A stretch of DNA of 6,017 nucleotides. Source: Alphaproteobacteria bacterium. GTDB taxonomy: Bacteria > Pseudomonadota > Alphaproteobacteria > Rhizobiales > Aestuariivirgaceae. A model generated the notes under the pieces. The model was not told where the DNA came from, did no database searches, and saw nothing but the letters and a program-made list of their open reading frames with translations. Of the stretch, positions 1 through 4,637 are shown piece after piece. How positions within the stretch are numbered: position 1 is the first letter of the stretch; each line of letters opens with the position of its first letter. The stretch covers positions 1-6,017 of the forward strand of contig JAPLOT010000464.1 in assembly GCA_026400595.1 (NCBI GenBank), read 5' to 3'. The position numbers and the translations under genes are program-made.

Positions 1-199
1 GCCGCACTCGCGAACTCAGAACCGGATGGTCCAGGCAGGCCCGCGTCTCGGCGAGCGAGGCGATGCCGTCGTGCTGGGCCTTCGGTGAGCGCTATCCGGA
101 GTCCAGATGTTTGGTCCACGCTTTCGACGGTTGGGTTGAACCTCTTTCGTGCGTTCGCTGACCCACTGCTTTCAGAGAACTCACCAGGCGTGAGAATAC
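1..199. other. No recognisable gene
   Basis: I see no supported gene here. On the minus strand one frame is open from about position 93 to the left edge, with GC-rich third positions (it reads ...AQHDGIASLAETRACLDHPV...). It could be a scrap of a gene continuing to the left, but it has no plausible start codon, follows a stop directly, and matches no family I recognise. A plus-strand frame from 85 to 405 exists but its composition (Ser/Arg/Thr/Pro-rich) is typical of a shadow frame over the minus-strand remnant that follows. At 190-203 a short hairpin (GTGAG, four-base loop, CTCAC) straddles the stop codon of that remnant. It is too weak to call a terminator. Confidence 0.5.
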
Positions 200-486
200 T
201 CACTCAGCGGCTTCGATATCCGGCAGCCGCCAAGCCTTGTCATAGTATGCCTCGGTGGGTCCATACCACCGGAAGTAGGCAAACCACGCGCACCCGGGCA
301 CGGTCTGAACCCAGTTCGTCTCATAGCCCGAGGGCGCCTCCGGCCCGAAATACAAGTCAATCGAACCGTCGTCGTTGGACTTCAGCTTGCGGACAATGGG
401 GTTGATCTCCGCGCTGTGCTGATCCCGTTGATCCAGCGGGTATCGCTTCGCCCGCCTCTCTGGGAAGTCTTGTCAATGAGCGCTCG
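200..486 (-). pseudogene. C-terminal remnant of a DUF1254/DUF1214-domain protein
   Basis: Reading the minus strand back from the TGA at 200-202, about 68 codons (to about 406) give the end of a DUF1214 domain. Hallmarks are SNDDGSIDLYFGPEAPSG, then NWVQTVPG, then WFAYFRWYGPTEAYYDKAW and the terminal LPDIE. This matches the usual family ending (NADGS.D.YFGP.AP.G.E.NW..T.PG.GWF.YFR.YGP...), known from family knowledge, not a search. The natural stop is retained, so the 3' end is intact. Upstream the same frame stays open to a stop near 473 but loses similarity. In a different frame, 469-486 reads RALIDK followed by TSQRGGRSD, which resembles the preceding part of the domain, so a frameshift between about 410 and 469 is likely. 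The DUF1254 half and the start codon are missing: the next 80 bases lead directly to the divergent exported-protein gene. It is a truncated, non-functional copy oriented opposite to the intact paralogues at 3595-6017. Confidence 0.78.
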
Positions 487-554
487 CAGCGCCAAACTCA
501 TCCGGATATCAGCAGAACCGGGGCTACCGGCGGAACATGTCTTTATTGCTGTTC

Positions 555-559
555 AGGAG
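555..559 (+). promoter_or_regulatory. Ribosome binding site deciding start at 567
   Basis: AGGAG at 555-559 is seven bases before the ATG at 567 but only one base before the ATG at 561, and it lies inside the reading frame if the ATG at 537 is used. The spacing favours 567, which also gives the cleanest signal peptide. Confidence 0.65.
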
Positions 560-566
560 AATGACC

Positions 567-2138
567 ATGGCCAATTGCTTCATCCGTTTCGCGGCAGCCC
601 TGCTTTTGAGCAACGTGGTGATTGGGGCGACTTCCGATCTCGTGCAGGCACAGGAGCAGAATAGTGGCGACAAGGCCGCGTTTGCCCAGCAGATGTTCGA
701 CCAGTTCGTGGGCGGCACGCTGACCAACTGCTTTTTCAAGTATGGACCGACCGGGTCGGACCCGCTCAACAACCGCGCCTTCCCGGATGCTGGGGCGATC
801 TACTGGGCGGCGTCATTTGTTCGCCCGCCGGGTTCCAAAGTGGAAATCGAGGGGCTCTACCCCTATTCGCGTTTCATGTCGTTCATCAGTTATGACAAGG
901 CTGGCCTCTTTGTAGACGGGACCGCCGACTACATGATCGATCCGGACCCGGGGTCGACCAACACATTCAGGCCCGGCGCCTTGCGTTATGCCACGCCTGA
1001 AGATCAACGAAAGTTCACGGTCGAAGTCCGCCTCGCCGAGAAGCCATCCAGCCTGCCATTGGTGCAGAACGCCGGCCAACCGCCCCGGAACTATCTCTAT
1101 TCGCTGCCATCCAGGAATCTCTGGATCGATGAGAAGAGCGGCAACCCGGTCGAGACGATTCTCTATCGCGTCTATATTCCTGACCGCGGACTCGATTACG
1201 CCGGCGGCCTTCCCGTGCCTTCCGTCAGGCTTACGCTCGCTGACGGAACCGTCATGCGCGGACGGGAGGCCTGCGACACTTTGCGTTCCAACCCGAAGGC
1301 TCCCGAAGAGACCTTCACGCCCAACTTGTCGGCGTTGGTCATGCCAATCGACCAGTGGAAGCGACTCTCCGCGCCTGAAGGCGTTCCCTCGACCTTTCCA
1401 GCACGCTATCCCGCAGACTGGCGTGCGGCTTATGATCCCGCGTACAACAAGGACCAGTTCTCTCTCGATCCCGTCGACTATTCCGATCCAGGCATCCCCA
1501 CGCCACCCAAGGTTGGCGGAAGCTACTACCCCAACGTCTTCAATACATATTTACGTACGTTCATAAACCGGGATTTCGGCAAGGTGGTGGTGATCCGGCT
1601 CAAGCCTTGGACAACGGTCAAGTCCTACAATCACACCCCGGTGTTCGATCCGTCGGGGGCTGACCTGCGTTTCTGGTCTATCAGCCTAAGCGAATCGCAG
1701 GCGACGACCCGCGTGATGGATGGCGTCTTCGACGAAGAGTTTCCGGTCAACAGCGATGGCTATGTCACCTTCGTGGCGAGCAGCGAACAGGACCGCCCGC
1801 GTTTCGCGACCGCGGAATGCGGCGTTGGCTGGGCAAACTGGTCGCTTCGCGGCGATGGCGTCGGCAATCCGCAATTCGGCTGGCTCAGTATCCGCAACAT
1901 GCTCCCGGAACCGGGAACCAAGGACAATTTCTTCGCATTCAAGCGTCCCGGCGATGAGCGGCAGGTGCTGGGCGAACACTATCCCGAGTTGAAATACTAC
2001 AAAGACCCAGCAACGTTCGACGCCCTGGGCTGCGGTGGCGCCGCAACCATGCACGCGATGAAGGACATACCGGCCAGAGAATCTCCCCGTGCCGTGGGCT
2101 GGCCATATGTCCTTGGTTGGGAGCGATCAGGTCCATAG
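567..2138 (+). CDS. Large exported protein of unknown function (DUF1214-like C-terminal part)
   Basis: A 523-residue protein if started at the ATG at 567; in-frame ATGs at 537 and 561 are less likely because of the ribosome binding site position. The N-terminus is a Sec signal peptide: MANCFIRF, a hydrophobic stretch to about residue 20, and a VQA|Q cleavage site near 28/29, so the mature protein is periplasmic or secreted. I recognise the family as exported hypothetical proteins also common in actinobacteria. Conserved-looking parts are the segment around residues 75-140 (AIYWAASFV, EIEGLYPYSRFMSFISYD, DPDPGSTNTFRPGA) and residues 363-488 (GADLRFWSISLSES, NSDGYVTFVASSEQDRP, ECGVGWANW, RNMLPEP, then VLGEHYPELKYY). 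The RFWSISL strand resembles the FWSLT.Y strand of DUF1214, suggesting a related beta-sandwich fold (inference). Mature cysteines at 55, 236, 418 and 489 could form disulfides. No catalytic motif is visible. The last 34 residues after FDALGC look unlike the family and may be read-through into foreign DNA. Its stop overlaps the opposing chimeric pseudogene. Confidence 0.85.
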   Translation: MANCFIRFAAALLLSNVVIGATSDLVQAQEQNSGDKAAFAQQMFDQFVGGTLTNCFFKYGPTGSDPLNNRAFPDAGAIYWAASFVRPPGSKVEIEGLYPYSRFMSFISYDKAGLFVDGTADYMIDPDPGSTNTFRPGALRYATPEDQRKFTVEVRLAEKPSSLPLVQNAGQPPRNYLYSLPSRNLWIDEKSGNPVETILYRVYIPDRGLDYAGGLPVPSVRLTLADGTVMRGREACDTLRSNPKAPEETFTPNLSALVMPIDQWKRLSAPEGVPSTFPARYPADWRAAYDPAYNKDQFSLDPVDYSDPGIPTPPKVGGSYYPNVFNTYLRTFINRDFGKVVVIRLKPWTTVKSYNHTPVFDPSGADLRFWSISLSESQATTRVMDGVFDEEFPVNSDGYVTFVASSEQDRPRFATAECGVGWANWSLRGDGVGNPQFGWLSIRNMLPEPGTKDNFFAFKRPGDERQVLGEHYPELKYYKDPATFDALGCGGAATMHAMKDIPARESPRAVGWPYVLGWERSGP

Positions 2139-2153
2139 GAACTCGGTTCCGAG
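2138..2153. repeat. Overlapping short inverted repeats at the stop codon
   Basis: GGAAC-TCG-GTTCC (2138-2150) overlaps CTCGG-TT-CCGAG (2142-2153), immediately after the stop of the exported-protein gene. No T-run follows on either strand, so this is at best a weak terminator or a scar of rearrangement. It lies close to the expected edge of the IS5 remnant. Confidence 0.25.
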
Positions 2154-2195
2154 CATCGAAACACTACTTCCCCGTAACCTCGTCACTAGGGTCAG

Positions 2196-2492
2196 CCTGG
2201 CTGCGATACATATGGCGGAGAAGAGGGTATGGGCGCAGCGGTCACAGCAGGTTGAGATGCGCCGCCAGTCCTTGAGCTTGCCGAACATGTTCTCGATCTT
2301 GTGGCGCGTCTTGTAGCGGTGCTTGTCGAAGGCGTGCTGCAACTTTCGGTTCCGATTCGACGCAATGCAGGCCTTGATCTTCCTGACTGCCGACGCATGG
2401 CGGAACTCGTCACTGTCGCATCCCTTGTCGGCAATCAGGGTGTCAACGGGAGGCAGCTTTGGAGAGAGCAGATTGGCACCCGAATGGCCCTC
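2196..2492 (-). mobile_element. IS5-family transposase remnant (C-terminal half)
   Basis: Residues 88-186 of a 208-codon minus-strand frame (2127-2753, which opens only with a TTG) are the C-terminal half of an IS5-family DDE transposase. Seen directly: GHSGANLLSPKLP, then DTLIADKGCDSDEFR with the second catalytic aspartate (residue 109), ACIASNRNRK, then YKTRHKIENMFGKLKDWRR. This last segment contains the Y(2)R(3)E(6)K signature intact (Tyr147, Arg150, catalytic Glu154, Lys161), followed by DRCAHTLFSAICIAA. Family members usually have ADKGYD and a RYDRCAHTFFSAICIA stretch; here Cys replaces Tyr in both places. The helix-turn-helix N-terminal half and the first catalytic aspartate are missing, replaced by a CobW-like segment. 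Similarity stops after ICIAA and the frame runs on about 23 codons into unrelated sequence. I could not identify terminal inverted repeats or a target duplication. Non-functional. Confidence 0.85.
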
Positions 2493-2495
2493 ATG

Positions 2496-2636
2496 CGCGG
2501 CGATCAGTTGGGCATCGATGTTGAGTGAACCGAAATCATGGACGAGCACGCCGATGGGCAACCCGTGGCTATCGGTCAGGATCCGGTTCAGGAGAGTGGC
2601 CTTACCAGCGCAGACATAGCCGCTGATGACATCTGT
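2496..2636 (-). pseudogene. CobW-type (G3E) GTPase N-terminal fragment
   Basis: In the same minus-strand frame, about 47 codons before the transposase part (residues 40-86) read as the beginning of a CobW/CobW-like GTPase: VISGYVCAGKATLLNRIL, then a loop HGLPIGVLVHDFG, then SLNIDAQLI. The family pattern is [VI]LSGFLGAGKTTLLN.[IL]L...G...AV[IL]VN[DE]FG...ID..L[IV] (family knowledge). The P-loop is damaged: GFLGAGKTT has become GYVCAGKAT, losing the conserved glycine before AG and the Thr after the lysine. The CxCC metal-binding motif expected about 10-20 residues later is absent because the sequence switches to the transposase at about 2494. Intact members are metallochaperones for cobalt, zinc or nitrile hydratase. 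This piece can only be a relic. The order within the fused frame is CobW part first, then IS5 part. Confidence 0.7.
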
Positions 2637-2737
2637 ACCGACGATGACGCCATGCACTGGCCAGAGGAGGACATTGGCAATCTCAAGGTGGCGCTGAATG
2701 CAATGCCGAGGCTGTTTCGGCTGTGACCTGTAGTCTC
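2637..2737. other. Spacer, no gene seen
   Basis: Between the CobW-like fragment and the regulator's putative promoter I see no coding similarity. The minus-strand frame from the TTG at 2753 is open here but its residues (about 1-39) are unlike the short N-termini of CobW proteins. A plus-strand frame at 2538-2726 is a shadow. Confidence 0.45.
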
Positions 2738-2766
2738 TTGGCTGGTCGCCCAAGGAGAATTATTGT
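2738..2766 (+). promoter_or_regulatory. Candidate sigma-70-type promoter for the Crp/Fnr gene
   Basis: TTGGCT at 2738-2743 and TATTGT at 2761-2766 are separated by exactly 17 bases, with four of six matches each to the usual -35 and -10 hexamers. Transcription would begin near 2773, leaving only a few bases before the ATG at 2779, so the mRNA would be nearly leaderless. This would fit the lack of a well-placed ribosome binding site there. By sequence inspection only. Confidence 0.3.
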
Positions 2767-2778
2767 AACCTGCTGATC

Positions 2779-3495
2779 ATGATGGGGAAAGCTGAGGCAG
2801 CCCAGGTAGCCCGGTCCAGCGGATGGTTGTCGCGGCAATCGTCGTCGCTGCAGGATGACCTCCTGTCCAGATGCATGCTGCGGAGCTATGCGAGCGGCGA
2901 AACCATCTGCCACCATGGCGATCCCTATAACGGGGTTTACGCCCTGGTGAGCGGACAGCTCAAGATCGAGTTGCCAACCTCGGATGGTGATTACAAGATA
3001 CTGTCGATGAAGCAGCCGGTGTTCTGGTTCGGGCAGGGAGCTTCGCTGGAGAAGGGGCGGTTCTATGCCACCATAACCGCCTCCAGTCCCGCCAGTGTCC
3101 TGTTCCTTCCGCACCACGAATTCGAACGCCTCATCCAGAATGCCGCGTATTGCCGGGCCATTGCCATCCTTACGCTCGAGCATTTCAGCGAGGCATCACA
3201 GGTGCTGGGGCAGCTTCTGGCGGCCGATGTCGAACACCGGGTCGGGGCGAGGCTGGCGCTGCTGGCCGAGCGGGCAGGCGGGAAGCCGCCGGTCGTGCTG
3301 CCGATCACCCAGTCCGAACTTGCCGAAATGTGCAACTTCGGCCGCCATACCGTGCAGCAGATCCTGGGCAATCTCGAGAAGCGTGGCCTTATCAGGACTG
3401 GTTACCGGCGGGTCGCTATCCTCAATCCCGACGCCCTCACGCTTGGCTCAGGCATGAACGTTGTCAGTGCAGCCCGGGACCCGGACGAGAGCTAG
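2779..3495 (+). CDS. Crp/Fnr-family transcriptional regulator
   Basis: A 238-residue cytoplasmic DNA-binding regulator of typical family length. Residues about 27-115 form the cyclic-nucleotide-binding-type beta barrel (SYASGETICHHGDP, then GVYALVSGQLKIEL, then ATITASSPASVLFLP). Residues about 118-150 are the dimerisation helix. Residues 176-215 are the winged helix-turn-helix (ITQSELAEMCNFGRHTVQQI as helix-turn-helix, then LEKRGLI and the wing). The RS pair that binds the cAMP phosphate in E. coli CRP is not conserved (FY at residues 95-96), and the cysteines (32, 44, 125, 185) do not form the N-terminal Fnr iron-sulfur pattern. The effector is therefore probably neither cAMP nor an Fnr-type cluster. 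The start is uncertain: an AAGGAG at 2752-2757 is 21 bases away from the ATG at 2779, an in-frame TAG at 2731 limits extension, and ATG 2782 is equally possible. It lies 99 bases upstream of the DUF1254 operon on the same strand and is its likely local regulator (inference). Confidence 0.93.
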   Translation: MMGKAEAAQVARSSGWLSRQSSSLQDDLLSRCMLRSYASGETICHHGDPYNGVYALVSGQLKIELPTSDGDYKILSMKQPVFWFGQGASLEKGRFYATITASSPASVLFLPHHEFERLIQNAAYCRAIAILTLEHFSEASQVLGQLLAADVEHRVGARLALLAERAGGKPPVVLPITQSELAEMCNFGRHTVQQILGNLEKRGLIRTGYRRVAILNPDALTLGSGMNVVSAARDPDES

Positions 3496-3524
3496 CCGTC
3501 CGCATAGCAAGTTCTGACATCCAA

Positions 3525-3542
3525 TTGCCGGTCCATCGCCAA
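3525..3542. promoter_or_regulatory. Candidate operator, imperfect inverted repeat
   Basis: Within the 99-base gap (3496-3594) before the DUF1254 operon, TTGCCGGTCCATCGCCAA has half-sites TTGCCGGTC and, on the other strand, TTGGCGATG, matching at six of nine positions. Ends reading TTG...CAA recall Crp/Fnr-family operators, but the spacing is wider than the classic 14- or 16-base sites. No convincing -35/-10 pair was found in the gap, and no terminator follows the regulator gene. Confidence 0.25.
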
Positions 3543-3583
3543 TCGATCGCCCAGCTTGGGCATATCCTGTTTTCGAACCCGAT

Positions 3584-3587
3584 GGAG
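3584..3587 (+). promoter_or_regulatory. Ribosome binding site deciding start at 3595
   Basis: GGAG at 3584-3587 is seven bases before ATG 3595. The upstream in-frame ATG at 3556 would add 13 charged and polar residues (including RTRWRP) before the signal peptide and has no ribosome binding site, so 3595 is preferred. Confidence 0.65.
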
Positions 3588-3594
3588 ACCGACG

Positions 3595-4617
3595 ATGAGC
3601 CCACTCAAGATCTGCTTCGCGCTGCTTGCCCTTCCTTTGCTGTCCCTGGTCCCGGTCGCGGCCGCCGCAGAAGCCGCAGGCGGGCTGGTCACCCCCGAAA
3701 CCTACATCCGGGCCGAAACCGATCGCAGTTTCCACAACATGGAGGCCCTGGCCGGCGGCGTGAACAGGTTCTATCATTTCCGCAGTCCGACGCCCCTCGA
3801 CGGTCAGACGGTGGTCCGCATGAACCGCGACACGCTGTATTCGGCTGCCATCGTCGACACGTCCGGGGGGGCAACCCTGGTCCTCCCCGAAGCGGACAAG
3901 GGCCGTTTCATCTCCGAACTGATCGTGGACAACGATCATTATGCCCCAGCCGTCTTCTATGAACCAGGACCCCATGCCCTGCCGCAGGATACCAAGCATG
4001 TGCTGGTCGCCATCCGCATCCAGCTCTTCGACCCCAAGGACGAGGCGGAGGTGAAGCTCGTCAACGCCTTGCAGGACCAGGTCCGGATCGAGGCCGTCAG
4101 CGCCGATCCGCTGCCGCCCAACACCTGGGACCAGGCGTCCCTCCAGGTTCTTACCGCCCAGTATGAGAAGGAGGCGGCGAAGCTCGGGAGTTACAAGGGC
4201 ATGATGGGCCCCAGGGGAACCGTCGATGAATCCACGCGCCACCTCGCCGCGGCTGCGGCCTGGGGGCTCAATCCCGAGAAGGATGCGACGTACCTCACCT
4301 ATTCAGAGCCGCACGATCCATCGCGGTGCTACACCGCGACCTATGCCGTGCCGGAGAACAAGGCCTTCTGGTCCATCACGGTCTACGGAAGCGACGGATA
4401 CATGAAGAGCGAAAACAACATCCTGAGCAGTTCCAAGGCCAGTCTGAACGCCGATGGCACATTCACGGCCTATTTCGGCTCCGCTGACCAGTGCGGAAGC
4501 GTTGCCAACCGCCTCGATGTCACCGAGGGCTGGAACTTCCTCATGCGAATCTATCGTCCAGGTGAGGCCGTGCTCAACGGGAGCTACAAGCTGCCGTCTG
4601 CGACGCCGGTCAACTGA
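3595..4617 (+). CDS. Exported DUF1254/DUF1214 protein, compact form
   Basis: A 340-residue protein from the ATG at 3595. Residues 1-27 are a Sec signal peptide (MSPLKI, then a leucine/alanine core to VAAAAEA) with cleavage near AAA|EA or AEA|AG, placing it in the periplasm or outside. DUF1254 spans about residues 33-165: TPETYIRAETDRSF, GGVNRFYHFRSPTPLDGQT, the strongly conserved VVRMNRDTLYSAAIVDT, and IVDNDHYAPAVFYEPG. DUF1214 spans about 235-335: CYTATYAVPENKAFWSITVY, then SLNADGTFTAYFGS, then EGWNFLMRIYRP and GSYKLP. It is shorter than two-domain relatives of about 450-480 residues, like its neighbour, because the linker between domains is brief. Mature cysteines 245 and 300 may pair in a disulfide. 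No enzymatic function is established for the family and no catalytic motif is evident. It is followed after 20 bases by a paralogue, so the two are co-transcribed. Confidence 0.92.
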   Translation: MSPLKICFALLALPLLSLVPVAAAAEAAGGLVTPETYIRAETDRSFHNMEALAGGVNRFYHFRSPTPLDGQTVVRMNRDTLYSAAIVDTSGGATLVLPEADKGRFISELIVDNDHYAPAVFYEPGPHALPQDTKHVLVAIRIQLFDPKDEAEVKLVNALQDQVRIEAVSADPLPPNTWDQASLQVLTAQYEKEAAKLGSYKGMMGPRGTVDESTRHLAAAAAWGLNPEKDATYLTYSEPHDPSRCYTATYAVPENKAFWSITVYGSDGYMKSENNILSSSKASLNADGTFTAYFGSADQCGSVANRLDVTEGWNFLMRIYRPGEAVLNGSYKLPSATPVN

Positions 4618-4623
4618 TGCAAC

Positions 4624-4628
4624 AGGAG
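4624..4628 (+). promoter_or_regulatory. Ribosome binding site for the second DUF1254 gene
   Basis: AGGAG at 4624-4628, nine bases before ATG 4638, within the 20-base gap after the preceding stop. It supports translation of the second gene from a shared transcript. Confidence 0.7.
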
Positions 4629-4637
4629 TTCCCCCAC

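Noticed and set aside
85..405. Plus-strand frame (106 codons) at the left end
   Set aside because: It overlaps the DUF1214 relic on the other strand and its composition is that of a shadow frame; no domain or ribosome binding site seen.
988..1566. Plus-strand frame (192 codons) inside the large exported protein gene
   Set aside because: A +1 shadow of the exported-protein gene, Ser/Pro/Arg-rich, no ribosome binding site.
2127..2778. A complete IS5 element
   Set aside because: The N-terminal half of the transposase and the first catalytic aspartate are absent, and no matching terminal inverted repeats were found by eye around the remnant.
3150..3962. Plus-strand open frame (270 codons) spanning the end of the regulator and the start of the compact DUF1254 gene
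   Set aside because: Translation is Arg/Gly/Pro-rich and crosses two well supported genes in another frame.
3448..4242. Long minus-strand open frame (264 codons) over the regulator end and the compact DUF1254 gene
   Set aside because: It is antisense to a clear DUF1254 gene in GC-rich DNA, where such shadow frames are common, and its translation has no recognisable domain.
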